Assembly: GCF_003244875.1 (NCBI RefSeq)
Contig: NZ_LXXZ01000085.1
Span: 1 to 41,291, forward strand
Origin: Stenotrophomonas sepilia
GTDB taxonomy: Bacteria > Pseudomonadota > Gammaproteobacteria > Xanthomonadales > Xanthomonadaceae
Length of the DNA: 41,291 nucleotides
Direction of reading: 5' to 3'
The notes below the pieces were generated by a model. The model had not been told where the DNA came from, made no database searches, and saw only the letters and a list, made by a program, of their open reading frames with translations. The translations under genes were made by a program, and so were the position numbers. Shown piece after piece: positions 16,311 through 24,353 of the stretch; positions within the stretch are counted from its first letter, which is position 1, and each line of letters opens with the position of its first letter.

Positions 16311-16811
16311 ATGCTGCTGCGCCTGACCTGCCTGCTGTTGTTGTCGCTCTGCCTGCCACTGGCGGCCCTGGCCACAGATGGCCCGCTCAATGAAGTCCGC
16401 CCGGGCCTGTATGCCGGCGGCCAGCCCTCCGCCGCACAACTGCGCGAACTTGCCGCGCAGGGCGTGCGCACCGTGATCGACCTGCGCCAGCCCGGCGAGG
16501 ACCGGGGTTTCGACGAAACGCGCGTTGCCGAATCATTGGGCCTGCGCTACGTGCGCATTCCGGTGGCCGGTGCCGAGGGGCTCGATGCCGCCAACGTGCG
16601 CGCCGTGCACCAGGCCCTGCGGCAGAGCCAGGGGCCGGTGCTGCTGCACTGTGCGTCCGGCAACCGCGCTGGCGCCGTGCTCGGCCTGGTCAACGCACGC
16701 TACGAACATGCCAGCCCCGAACAGGCCCTTCAGCTGGGCCAGCGTGCTGGCCTGACCTCGCTGGAAGCCGCCACCCGCCAACGCCTGGCCACGCCGGTCA
16801 TCTCGCCCTGA
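16311..16811 (+). CDS. exported DUF442/dual-specificity-phosphatase-like protein
   Basis: The 166-residue protein has a Sec signal peptide (cleavage near LAALA, residue 21). A phosphatase-like domain follows, with GLYAGGQPS, VIDLRQPGED and the loop HCASGNRAG. The loop is Cys114-x4-Arg119, the shortened form seen in DUF442/Blh-type proteins rather than the usual C-x5-R. Cytoplasmic relatives are linked to sulfide or persulfide chemistry or to phosphatase activity. Export to the periplasm is unusual. It starts 28 bases after dnaG with a GGAGAGG ribosome-binding site, so it probably shares its transcript. Substrate unknown. Confidence 0.8.
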   Translation: MLLRLTCLLLLSLCLPLAALATDGPLNEVRPGLYAGGQPSAAQLRELAAQGVRTVIDLRQPGEDRGFDETRVAESLGLRYVRIPVAGAEGLDAANVRAVHQALRQSQGPVLLHCASGNRAGAVLGLVNARYEHASPEQALQLGQRAGLTSLEAATRQRLATPVISP

Positions 16812-16839
16812 ACTCTCCGCACCAAGGACTCTGCCCACC

Positions 16840-17811
16840 ATGACCCGCTGGTGGTCGCGCCTGCGACCGGACAACTTCACCCTCGCCCTGCTGTGCACGG
16901 TTGGCCTGGCCTCGCTGCTGCCGATGAAGGGCGCCGCCGCCATCGTCCTTGATGACGTCACCACCGTCGCCATCGCCGCGCTGTTCTTCCTGCACGGCGC
17001 GCGCCTGCCGCGCGAGTCGATCATTGGCGGCATGCTGCACTGGCGGCTGCACCTGACCATCCTGGCCTGCACCTTCCTCCTGTTCCCGCTGCTGGGGCTG
17101 ATGTTCAAGCCGCTATCGGGCTGGCTGCTGACCCCGGAGCTGTACCTGGGCGTGCTGTTCCTGTGCACCCTGCCCTCCACCGTGCAGTCGTCCATCGCGT
17201 TCACCTCGATGGCGCATGGCAATGTGCCCGCAGCGGTGTGCAGTGCTTCGTTGTCGAGCATCCTCGGCGTATTCCTGACGCCGCTGCTGCTGACCGCGCT
17301 TGCGGGCACCTCCGGTGGCGTGCACGACCCGCTGCATGCGATCGGCGGCATCATGCTGCAGCTGCTGGTGCCGTTCGTGGCCGGCCACCTGCTGCGGCCG
17401 TGGATTGCCGGTTGGGTGGAAAAGCAGCGCGCGCTGCTGCGTTACACCGACCAGGGCACGATCCTGCTGGTGGTGTATTCGGCGTTCGGTGAAGCGGTGA
17501 CTGAAGGCCTGTGGAGCAAGACGCCGCTGCTCTCGCTGCTGGCCGTGGCGGTCGTGGCCGCCGTGCTGCTGGGCATCGCCATGCCGCTGATCACCTTCAT
17601 CGCCCGCCGCCTGCGTTTCAACCGCGAGGACGAGATCGCCATCGTGTTCTGCGGCTCGAAGAAGAGCCTGGCCACCGGCGTGCCGATTGCCAAGGTGCTG
17701 TTCGCCGGCGGCAGCCTCGGCGCCATCGTGCTGCCGGTGATGATCTACCACCAGATCCAGCTCATCGTCTGCGGCGTGATCGCGCAGCGGTACGCGAAGC
17801 GCGCGCCCTGA
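16840..17811 (+). CDS. bile acid:sodium symporter family carrier (YfeH-like)
   Basis: This 323-residue protein has nine to ten hydrophobic segments. Family landmarks are LFFLHGARLPRESI, LFLCTLPSTVQSSIAF and FCGSKKSLATGVPIAKVLF, typical of the SBF-like group that includes YfeH and yeast YCR023-type carriers. The transported compound is unknown; bile acids themselves are unlikely here. The ATG is 28 bases after the stop of the phosphatase-like gene, so the two may be co-transcribed. A cluster of REP units follows. Confidence 0.88.
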   Translation: MTRWWSRLRPDNFTLALLCTVGLASLLPMKGAAAIVLDDVTTVAIAALFFLHGARLPRESIIGGMLHWRLHLTILACTFLLFPLLGLMFKPLSGWLLTPELYLGVLFLCTLPSTVQSSIAFTSMAHGNVPAAVCSASLSSILGVFLTPLLLTALAGTSGGVHDPLHAIGGIMLQLLVPFVAGHLLRPWIAGWVEKQRALLRYTDQGTILLVVYSAFGEAVTEGLWSKTPLLSLLAVAVVAAVLLGIAMPLITFIARRLRFNREDEIAIVFCGSKKSLATGVPIAKVLFAGGSLGAIVLPVMIYHQIQLIVCGVIAQRYAKRAP

Positions 17812-17825
17812 CCCGACGGGAGGAC

Positions 17826-17913
17826 ATCCACGCATGGCGTGGATCTACTGTAGAGCCGAGCCCGCGCTCGGCTGACACCTGTGATCCGGAGTAGATCCAC
17901 GCCATGCGTGGAT
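17826..17913. repeat. cluster of three REP units
   Basis: A reverse unit with stem ATCCACGC (17826-17848), a forward GTAG unit with stem AGCCGAGC (17850-17873), and a forward GTAGATCCACGC unit (17891-17913) form the cluster. Two stem families are interleaved. It lies between convergent genes and probably serves as a transcript boundary. Confidence 0.85.
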
Positions 17914-17926
17914 GGTTTGCCTGACG

Positions 17927-18733
17927 CTACGGATCCACCAGCGTCCCGACGCTCAGTTCCGGCATCCATACCCATAGGTCGTACGGCCGTTCCGCACCGG
18001 CAGCGACCCGCGGCCCCGTGGCAACCTGCTCTCGAAGTGGCCGCGCCATGCAACCGCCCGCGCATCCCCACGTCTGACCACGTTGCGCGCCCAACCGTAC
18101 GCTGTAGATATCCAAGTCCCGCAGCTGCGACGCCATCGGATGCATCTGCATTTCTGGCGGCATACCTTGCGGCCTTTGCAGCATCGCGTGCACGTTACCA
18201 GTCAGCACCAGCATGCGCGCATTGGCCGGTAGGCCTCGATAGAGCCGCCGCAACTCGGCTGCCATGAGGTCATCGCGTACCTGGTTTCCGCCCTTGCTGG
18301 CGTTGACGTCATAGCCAACGACGTCGATCACACGTCCCTGCGACTTCAGCACGCGCAGGCTTTCGATCATTGCCAGCATGTCGCGGCTGCGACGGCCGTC
18401 ATGCTGGTCATCGCGCAGGGTCCAGAACGCACGCCCGCGCAGATGCTGGCGTGCCTTCTCCCCGCCATCGGAAGCCAGGTAATCGCGCAGCGTGGGGGTT
18501 TCCCCGCGTGGCAGTTCCAGCGCCAGCAGGACCGGCCCGGTGCGGCTGTAGCCGTCCACCAGCTGCCGCACCAGCAGCGGCGTCTCGCGGGTTCCATGGA
18601 ATTCGCCCAGCACCAGCAGGCGATGGTCAGCGGCGTATTGGCGGATCTGCGCGGTAGTGTCGTCGGCATGCGCGGTCACGGCCATGCCCAGCGCCAGCAT
18701 CAGCGCGGTGGTCCAACGGAAGAACGAGTGCAT
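17927..18733 (-). CDS. exported ChaN-like protein (EreA/ChaN/TraB fold)
   Basis: This 268-residue protein has a Sec signal peptide ending at AHA (about residue 23). A domain with LGEFHGTRETP near the start and LTGNVHAM near the end follows, the paired Glu/His motifs of the ChaN/EreA-like superfamily. ChaN-type lipoproteins bind heme or take part in iron regulation; others in the superfamily are hydrolases. No lipobox Cys is present, so it is probably soluble in the periplasm. It is separated from ctaB by a REP pair. The neighbourhood of heme A synthesis genes makes a heme link attractive but unproven. Confidence 0.78.
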   Translation of the reverse strand: MHSFFRWTTALMLALGMAVTAHADDTTAQIRQYAADHRLLVLGEFHGTRETPLLVRQLVDGYSRTGPVLLALELPRGETPTLRDYLASDGGEKARQHLRGRAFWTLRDDQHDGRRSRDMLAMIESLRVLKSQGRVIDVVGYDVNASKGGNQVRDDLMAAELRRLYRGLPANARMLVLTGNVHAMLQRPQGMPPEMQMHPMASQLRDLDIYSVRLGAQRGQTWGCAGGCMARPLREQVATGPRVAAGAERPYDLWVWMPELSVGTLVDP

Positions 18734-18796
18734 CCCTGCTGCTTCCTTTCCCTGGGGTCAGGAACAGCAATGGCGACGCCACTGGAAGAGATCAAG

Positions 18797-18866
18797 TGTA
18801 GAGCCGAGCCCACGCTCGGCTGCTCTTCCAATCCCCCCTCAGCCGAGCATGGGCTCGGCTCTGCAG
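18797..18866. repeat. inverted pair of SMAG-type REP units
   Basis: A forward GTAG unit (18798-18821) and a reverse unit (18841-18866) face each other across a 19-base spacer. Together they could fold into one long hairpin between ctaB and the chaN-like gene. Confidence 0.88.
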
Positions 18867-18874
18867 GTGGCGCT

Positions 18875-19768
18875 TCACAACCAGGGCAGGATCCAGTGGT
18901 CGACCAGCAGGAAGGCGAACAGCGCCATCAGGTACACGATGGAGTAATAGAACATCTTCATCGAGAACAGCTCATCCGGCGGGTTGAGCATGCGCCAGGC
19001 ATACCAGAGGAACACCGCGTTGAGCACGATCGCGCCGCCCAGGTAGAACGCACCGCTCATGCCCACCAGGTACGGCAGCAGGCAGACCAGCGCCAGCACC
19101 ACCGAATACACCATGATCTGCTTGCGGGTATGCACCACGCCGTGGGTCACCGGCAGCATCGGGATCTCCGCCTTGGCGTAATCCTCGCGGCGGAAGATCG
19201 CCAGCGCCCAGAAGTGCGGCGGCGTCCAGATGAAGATGATCAGCACCAGCAGCGACGAGTACGCCCAGTCCGACGAGCCCTGCATGCCGGTCACCGCAGC
19301 CCAGCCCAGCATCGGCGGCATCGCGCCGGCCAGGCCACCGATGACGATGTTCTGCGAGGTCGCGCGCTTCAGGTACACGGTGTAGATCACCGCGTAGCCG
19401 ATCAGCGAGGCGAAGGTCAGCACTGCAGTGATCAGGTTCACCCACAGCACCAGGATGGCCATCGACAGCACGATCAGCACGCCGGCGAACACCAGCACCT
19501 GCCATGGCTTGACCTTGCCGACCACCAGCGGGCGCCACGACGTGCGTGCCATCTGCGCATCGATGTGCGCATCCAGCAACTGGTTGATCGCGGCGGCCGC
19601 CGAAGCGGCCAGCCAGATGCCGAGGAAGCCGAGCAGGCCGGCGCGCACCTGCTCCCAGCTGGGCACGCCCGGAATAGCCAGGACCATGCCGACCAGGGCA
19701 GTGAAGACAATGAGGGCGACGACCTTGGGCTTGGTCAGGTCCCAGTACTGGCGGTAGTTGGAAAACAT
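18875..19768 (-). CDS. ctaB: protoheme IX farnesyltransferase (heme O synthase)
   Basis: This 297-residue polytopic prenyltransferase has the acidic motif in [20 protein letters not shown] and the loop [16 protein letters not shown], both typical of CtaB/CyoE. It adds a farnesyl group to heme B to give heme O, the substrate of CtaA. The ATG at 19768 starts only four bases after the ctaA stop, so the two are translationally coupled. It is the last gene of the heme A branch of the oxidase locus, followed by a REP pair. Confidence 0.96.
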   Translation of the reverse strand: MFSNYRQYWDLTKPKVVALIVFTALVGMVLAIPGVPSWEQVRAGLLGFLGIWLAASAAAAINQLLDAHIDAQMARTSWRPLVVGKVKPWQVLVFAGVLIVLSMAILVLWVNLITAVLTFASLIGYAVIYTVYLKRATSQNIVIGGLAGAMPPMLGWAAVTGMQGSSDWAYSSLLVLIIFIWTPPHFWALAIFRREDYAKAEIPMLPVTHGVVHTRKQIMVYSVVLALVCLLPYLVGMSGAFYLGGAIVLNAVFLWYAWRMLNPPDELFSMKMFYYSIVYLMALFAFLLVDHWILPWL

Positions 19769-19772
19769 GGAA

Positions 19773-20936
19773 TCAGTCCGGGGCGCGCAGGCGGGCCAGC
19801 AGGCTGACCAGCACGAACAACAGGGCAACGGCCACGCCGTTGTGGGCCACGGCCACTTCCAGTGGCAGCGCCAGCTTCACATTGAGGATGCCGAGGGTGA
19901 CCTGCAGCACCAGCAGCGCGATCAGCGCGCTGGCCCAGCCGCGCATGCTCGGCAACCGGAACAGGCGCACGCCCAGCCACAGCAGGTAGATGGCCACCAC
20001 CGCCGCGAACAGGCGGTGCGCCATCTGGATGGCGATACGCGAGGCGCCATCCAGCACGCCGCCTTCGTAGTCCACGCCGATGCCACGCCACAGGGTGAAG
20101 CCTTCAACGAAGTTGTGCTGCGGCCACCACTGGTTGGCACAGCGCGGGAAGTTGTCCAGCGATGCACTGCCGCCGCCGCAGGCCAGCGCCGCGTAGTTGG
20201 CACTGACCCAGCCGCCCAGTGCGATCTGGGTGACCAGCACCGCCAGGCCGATGCGCAGCAGCCACTTCAGCTTCGGTGCCTCGGCCAGGGTGATCGGCAT
20301 GTGCGTCGCACGCCAGGCCATCCAGGCCAGCAGCGCGAACATCAGCATGCCGCCCAGCAGATGGCCCATCACCACGATGGGTTTGAGCAGCAGGGTCACC
20401 GTCCACATGCCCAGCAGGGCCTGGAAGATCACCACCGCCAGGGTCAGCAGTGCAGCGCGTGCCAGGTCGATGTTGCTCCAGCGCAGCGCGGCGATCAGCA
20501 GGATCGCCTCGCCGACCAGAGCCAATGCGCTGGCGGTGCCATGCCAGCCCATCATGTACAGCGGTATGCCAGCGGCCACCAGTACGCAGGCGGTCACCAC
20601 TGCCGTGGTCCCAAAGCGGCGCTTGCGCGTGGCCAGCAGGGCCAGGGTCAGGATCTCGATGCCCAGCGCGCCGGCCAGGAAGCGGTGCACCTGCTCACGC
20701 CAGGCCTTGTGGGTCTCCAGCGGGCGGATCTCCGCCGCCGGGTGGCCGATGGTCTCTTCCACGTGCTGCGGCCAGGTGGCCTGGCCATAGCAGGTCGGCC
20801 AGTCCGGGCAGCTCAGGCCGGCATCGGACAGGCGTACGAACGCGCCGAACATGATCGTGCTCGCGGTCATGATCATGGCGAACCACGCCAGGCGGTGGAA
20901 ATTGCGGTGCAGCGCCGGACGCGCGGAAAGGCTCAT
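19773..20936 (-). CDS. ctaA: heme A synthase (COX15/CtaA)
   Basis: This 387-residue protein has about eight membrane helices and CtaA motifs: [20 protein letters not shown] near the N-terminus, [12 protein letters not shown], and the later [14 protein letters not shown] with heme-ligand His. It oxidises heme O to heme A for cytochrome aa3. The ATG at 20936 is preferred; a TTG directly before it is possible. The upstream SCO-like gene ends ten bases before, so the genes form one operon: SURF1, SCO-like, ctaA, ctaB. Confidence 0.96.
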   Translation of the reverse strand: MSLSARPALHRNFHRLAWFAMIMTASTIMFGAFVRLSDAGLSCPDWPTCYGQATWPQHVEETIGHPAAEIRPLETHKAWREQVHRFLAGALGIEILTLALLATRKRRFGTTAVVTACVLVAAGIPLYMMGWHGTASALALVGEAILLIAALRWSNIDLARAALLTLAVVIFQALLGMWTVTLLLKPIVVMGHLLGGMLMFALLAWMAWRATHMPITLAEAPKLKWLLRIGLAVLVTQIALGGWVSANYAALACGGGSASLDNFPRCANQWWPQHNFVEGFTLWRGIGVDYEGGVLDGASRIAIQMAHRLFAAVVAIYLLWLGVRLFRLPSMRGWASALIALLVLQVTLGILNVKLALPLEVAVAHNGVAVALLFVLVSLLARLRAPD

Positions 20937-20946
20937 CAAACGGGAC

Positions 20947-21516
20947 TCACTTCAGTTTCAGCAACGTGGCCATGTCCTTGCGCAGGCCACCCAGGTCACT
21001 GCCGGGGGCATGGCGCATGATCACGAAGCCGTTCGGATCGATCACGTAGACCGGCAGTCCCGCCGGATCATCGACGCCCGGCAACGCCGCGCGCAGGGCT
21101 GGCGACGGAGCCAGCGGCCGCAGCGCGGGCAGCGAGGCGATCGACGCCGGTGGCGTACCCAGCCACAGGATCTCGACATTATCGGCGTTATGGCCGAACA
21201 GCTGCCACACCTTGCCCAGCCCCTGCGACAAAGTGACGCACTGCGCGTCGCAGGCACCGGCCGGTGCCACCAGCAGGCGCCAGGTGCGGGCCTCGGGGTT
21301 CCAAGGATAGGGCTGGCCACTGGCCAGGGTCGGCGCCTGCTGGCGCAGATCGACCGGCGGCTTCAGCAGCTGTCCCGCATTGCGGTGGCCGGTGGGCTGC
21401 CAGCCGGAGAAGCGCAATACCGCGGCCAGCGCCATCGCCCCGAAGAACACGGCAAACAGCAGCACCAGGGTCCGGCGGCCGGAGCCGCGCGCCTGCGGGG
21501 ACGTAGCAGTGTTCAT
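20947..21516 (-). CDS. SCO1/SenC-like membrane-anchored thioredoxin-fold protein
   Basis: The 189-residue protein has one N-terminal membrane anchor (about residues 16-36) and a periplasmic domain. The domain contains a C-x3-C pair (Cys89, Cys93), the spacing used by SCO proteins to bind copper for the CuA site of cytochrome oxidase. The usual Pro after the second Cys is absent, and the overall similarity is low. Its place inside the oxidase assembly operon supports a role in copper delivery or thiol redox. An ATG at 21525 in the same frame is an alternative start; neither has a strong ribosome-binding site. Confidence 0.75.
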   Translation of the reverse strand: MNTATSPQARGSGRRTLVLLFAVFFGAMALAAVLRFSGWQPTGHRNAGQLLKPPVDLRQQAPTLASGQPYPWNPEARTWRLLVAPAGACDAQCVTLSQGLGKVWQLFGHNADNVEILWLGTPPASIASLPALRPLAPSPALRAALPGVDDPAGLPVYVIDPNGFVIMRHAPGSDLGGLRKDMATLLKLK

Positions 21517-21549
21517 GCGGGGCATTTTCTCATGGTTGGGTAAACGATG

Positions 21550-21625
21550 CCGGTAGTGCCGGCCGCTGCCCGGCATCCAGGAATCCGGGAATCCGGGGAT
21601 TGCCGGCCAGCGGCCGGCACTACCG
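21550..21625. repeat. inverted REP pair overlapping the end of the SURF1 gene
   Basis: A forward GGTAGTGCCGGCC unit (21551-21575) and a reverse unit (21600-21625) face each other. The CTAC of the second covers 21620-21622, the TAG stop codon of the SURF1 gene on the minus strand. Confidence 0.85.
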
Positions 21626-22336
21626 GGCGATGGGCCGTCTCCTGCGCCGCTCCAGCACCAGCGCCACCACCAGCACGGTCAGGGCCAGGCCGAACCACTG
21701 CACGGCGTAGCCCAGGTGTCGCTGAGGCGGCAGCGTGTTCGGCAGCAGGTCCAGATCGCGCTCGTCGCCGAAGGGCAGCGCCGGGTCCAGTCGCAGGACC
21801 CGCTCGGGCAGCGTTGGCAGGCCCAGCGCTGCGGCGAGGCCCTCGGCCGGCAAGCGGCTGGCCAGCCAGCGCCCGGCCTCACCGGTGGCGGAGAACGCCG
21901 GGCCCAGTACCAGCCCCGCCGAAGGCGGTGGCGCCAGCAACCCGCGCACCGCCACCGGCGAAGGCGGCGCCGGTATGTCCGGCAGCGTGCGATCCGGCGG
22001 CAGCGCGCGCCAGCCAAGATCGACCAGCAGCACGCTGCCTTCGTCACTGCGGAACGGGCGATAGATCTTTACGCCGGCACGGCCATGCCGGGTCTGGTTG
22101 TCCAGCAGCACCACGCCAGGCAGGAAGCGGCCGTGATCGGCCACACCGTGCAACGCGCCGGGGGCTGCCAGGGCCTGCGCCAGCGGCAGCGCCTGAGCCA
22201 CCGCTGGCCCCTGCGCATCCAACATTGACTGTTTGGCATGCATGCGCTGCAGCTGCCACAGCCCCAATGCAGTGAAACCGGCCATCGCCAGCACGGCCAG
22301 CAACCATCCGATCACGCGTGTGTGCTGGCGCATCAT
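21620..22336 (-). CDS. SURF1 family cytochrome oxidase assembly protein
   Basis: This 238-residue protein has the SURF1 layout: an N-terminal helix with ALGLWQLQRM, a periplasmic domain with VLLDNQTRHGRAGVKIYRP and LLVDLGWRA, and a C-terminal helix with HLGYAVQWFGLALT. It helps insert heme A into subunit I of cytochrome aa3. Two ATGs, 22336 and 22333, are possible starts. The frame ends in the TAG supplied by the head of a REP unit. It is divergent, by 57 bases, from the small twin-helix gene. Confidence 0.92.
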   Translation of the reverse strand: MMRQHTRVIGWLLAVLAMAGFTALGLWQLQRMHAKQSMLDAQGPAVAQALPLAQALAAPGALHGVADHGRFLPGVVLLDNQTRHGRAGVKIYRPFRSDEGSVLLVDLGWRALPPDRTLPDIPAPPSPVAVRGLLAPPPSAGLVLGPAFSATGEAGRWLASRLPAEGLAAALGLPTLPERVLRLDPALPFGDERDLDLLPNTLPPQRHLGYAVQWFGLALTVLVVALVLERRRRRPIAR

Positions 22337-22393
22337 GACAAGTCCGCGCAAACGCGGTCAGATAGGCGCACCCACCCTGCCCTCGAGCCGCGC

Positions 22394-22612
22394 ATGAGTG
22401 ATTCGCTGAAGACCCTGCTGGTAATCGCGTTTCTGATCGTCATCGTCTGGAACCTGGGCGCCGGCCTGTATTACCTGCTGGTCGACCGCGGCCAGACCAA
22501 GCGCACGGTCAACGCACTGACACGTCGCATCGCGGTGTCGGTGGCGTTGATCGTACTGGTGATCGTGAGCATCTACATGGGCTGGATCAAGCCGCACGGC
22601 GTCGGCGGCTGA
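22394..22612 (+). CDS. small twin-transmembrane protein (DUF2909-like)
   Basis: This 72-residue protein has two hydrophobic helices (about residues 7-28 and 45-65) joined by a basic loop, the form of the DUF2909 twin transmembrane family found in cox loci. Its function is not established. It lies opposite to the rest of the oxidase genes, divergent from SURF1 and convergent with ctaE (20-base gap). The ATG at 22394 fits the family. Confidence 0.85.
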   Translation: MSDSLKTLLVIAFLIVIVWNLGAGLYYLLVDRGQTKRTVNALTRRIAVSVALIVLVIVSIYMGWIKPHGVGG

Positions 22613-22632
22613 GGCCACCGATGCGTGCGTGG

Positions 22633-23508
22633 TCAAAGCACGTAGACGAACAGGAACAGCATCAGCCACACCACGTCGACGAAGTGCCAGTACCACGCGG
22701 CCGCTTCGAAACCGAAATGGTTGTCGCGGGTGAAGTGTCCCTTGGCCGAACGCAGCCACATCACGATCAGCATGATCGTGCCCAGCAGCACGTGCGCGCC
22801 GTGGAAGCCGGTCAGCATGAAGAATGTCGAACCGTAGATACCCGAACCGAGCGTCAGGTTCAGTTCCTTGTAGGCGTGGATGTACTCCTCCGCCTGCAGG
22901 GTCAGGAAACCGAGGCCGAGCACCACAGTCAGGCCCAGCCAGATCAGCAGCTGGCGGCGGTTGCCGGCCTTCAACGCGTGGTGGGCGATGGTCAGGGTCA
23001 CGCCGGAGGTGAGCAGGATCAGCGTATTGATCAGCGGCAGGCCCCAGGCCGGGATGGTCTGGAAGGCACCACCGATCGCCGCAGGGCCATTGGTCGGCCA
23101 TCCGGCGGAGTAGCCCTGCCAGAGCAGCTCGTTGGTCATCACCCCGCGGCCTTCGCCGCTCAGCCACGACAGGCCCAGGTTGCGGGTGTAGAACAGCGCG
23201 CCGAAGAACGCGCCGAAGAACATCACCTCGGAGAAGATGAACCAGATCATCCCCATCCGGAACGAGCCATCGACCTGGTGGTTGTAGTTGCCGGCCTGCG
23301 ATTCGCGCACCACGTCGCTGAACCACCAGAACAGGGTCAACACCAGCATCGCGATGCCGATGTAGAACGTCCAGCGCCCCCAGCTGGCGTCGTTGAGCCA
23401 GCTGGCCACGCCCACCATGGTCACCATCATCGCGATGGAGCCCACGAAGGGCCATTTGCTCTGGGCCGGGACGAAGTACACGTTGGCGTCGGTCGGTGTC
23501 TGGGCCAT
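22633..23508 (-). CDS. ctaE: cytochrome c oxidase subunit III
   Basis: This 291-residue protein has seven membrane helices and subunit III signatures: WFIFSEVMFFGAFFGALFY with the conserved Glu, GFHGAHVLLGT, and the C-terminal AAAWYWHFVDVVWLMLF. It stabilises the proton-pumping aa3 complex in the inner membrane. The ATG at 23508 (MAQTPTDANVYFVP) is 13 bases after the ctaG stop, consistent with an operon. Confidence 0.97.
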   Translation of the reverse strand: MAQTPTDANVYFVPAQSKWPFVGSIAMMVTMVGVASWLNDASWGRWTFYIGIAMLVLTLFWWFSDVVRESQAGNYNHQVDGSFRMGMIWFIFSEVMFFGAFFGALFYTRNLGLSWLSGEGRGVMTNELLWQGYSAGWPTNGPAAIGGAFQTIPAWGLPLINTLILLTSGVTLTIAHHALKAGNRRQLLIWLGLTVVLGLGFLTLQAEEYIHAYKELNLTLGSGIYGSTFFMLTGFHGAHVLLGTIMLIVMWLRSAKGHFTRDNHFGFEAAAWYWHFVDVVWLMLFLFVYVL

Positions 23509-23521
23509 GTCGGTATCCGGG

Positions 23522-24112
23522 TCAGGGTGCGGCGTGCGCGCCGTCCGAGGTGGCGGCCGGGGCCAGCCGATCGGACAACGCGTCGTTGCGGTAGAAGGTG
23601 TAGGACAAGGTGATCGTCTTGATTTCCGGCGGCAGGTCCGGATCGACGATGAAGCGCACCGGCATGTCGCGCTTCTCGCCGGCCTGCAGCGTCTGCGCGG
23701 TGAAACAGAAGCACTCGGTCTTGCTGAAGAAGCCCGACGCGCGTGCCGGCGCCACCGAAGGCACCGCGCTGCCAACGACTGCCTGCTGGCTGTCGTTGCG
23801 GGCGAAGTAAAGCGCCTCGTTGAGTTCGCCGGGCACCACGTCCATGGTCAGCTGCTCGGGATGGAACGACCACGGCAGGCGCGAATTGACGCCGCCATCG
23901 AACTCCACCCGCACGGTGCGCTTGCCAGCTGCGGCACCCGTACTGGCTTCACCACCCGGGCCGCGTTCCAGGCGCACGCCGAATACCTTCTCGCAGGCAA
24001 TGCGGTACAGCGGCACCAGCGAGAAGGTCAGCAGGAACACCGCCACTGCCACGCCGATCAGGCGCGGCAGCCCGGCACTGGGTGACCGCGTGCTGGCCGG
24101 TGCCTCGCTCAT
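23522..24112 (-). CDS. ctaG: cytochrome c oxidase assembly protein CtaG/Cox11
   Basis: This 196-residue protein has one N-terminal helix and a periplasmic Cox11 domain. The copper-binding CFCF motif occurs in [13 protein letters not shown], and [23 protein letters not shown] occurs near the end. It delivers copper to the CuB centre of subunit I. The ATG at 24112 overlaps the stop of the upstream small gene by four bases (ATGA), so the two are coupled. Confidence 0.96.
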   Translation of the reverse strand: MSEAPASTRSPSAGLPRLIGVAVAVFLLTFSLVPLYRIACEKVFGVRLERGPGGEASTGAAAGKRTVRVEFDGGVNSRLPWSFHPEQLTMDVVPGELNEALYFARNDSQQAVVGSAVPSVAPARASGFFSKTECFCFTAQTLQAGEKRDMPVRFIVDPDLPPEIKTITLSYTFYRNDALSDRLAPAATSDGAHAAP

Positions 24113-24345
24113 CGGCCGATCACCCCGCTGAGGATGAAGCCGACGTAGACCAGCACCGCGATGGCGCCGACCCACATCGCCGTGCGCCGGGCACGCTGGC
24201 GCTGCTGTTCGATGCTTCCGCCCTGGTAGAGCCGACCGCTGGTCGGCTGCTCTTCGTAGTTGTAGAGCCGAGCCATGCTCGGCTGCTTTTCGTCAGCCGG
24301 GCATGGCTCGGCTCTGCAGGTCTGTAGTGGGCTCTCGTTATGCAT
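24109..24345 (-). CDS. small cytochrome oxidase assembly-type membrane protein carrying in-frame REP sequence
   Basis: The C-terminal part ([20 protein letters not shown] and after) is a basic stretch plus one membrane helix, as in the small oxidase assembly proteins encoded between ctaD and ctaG. The ATG at 24345 has a GAGG six bases upstream that overlaps the ctaD stop region, which argues for coupled translation from there. Between the first few residues and the helix, about 32 codons (24225-24320) are three SMAG REP units read in frame. An internal ATG at 24276 lies inside a REP but has no good ribosome-binding site. The product is 78 residues from 24345. Confidence 0.7.
   Translation of the reverse strand: MHNESPLQTCRAEPCPADEKQPSMARLYNYEEQPTSGRLYQGGSIEQQRQRARRTAMWVGAIAVLVYVGFILSGVIGR
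24225..24320. repeat. three SMAG-type REP units inside a small coding sequence
   Basis: Units with GTAG heads start at 24226 and 24262, and a reverse unit spans 24295-24319. All three lie within the reading frame of the small oxidase assembly-type gene on the minus strand. Confidence 0.88.
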
Positions 24346-24353
24346 GCCCCACC

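Noticed and set aside
14484..16439. 651-residue minus-strand frame opposite dnaG
   Set aside because: It is antisense to dnaG, rich in Gln, His and Ala with no recognisable motif.
16311..17811. Horizontal island after dnaG
   Set aside because: Base composition and codon use look like the neighbours and no mobile genes or repeats bound the pair.
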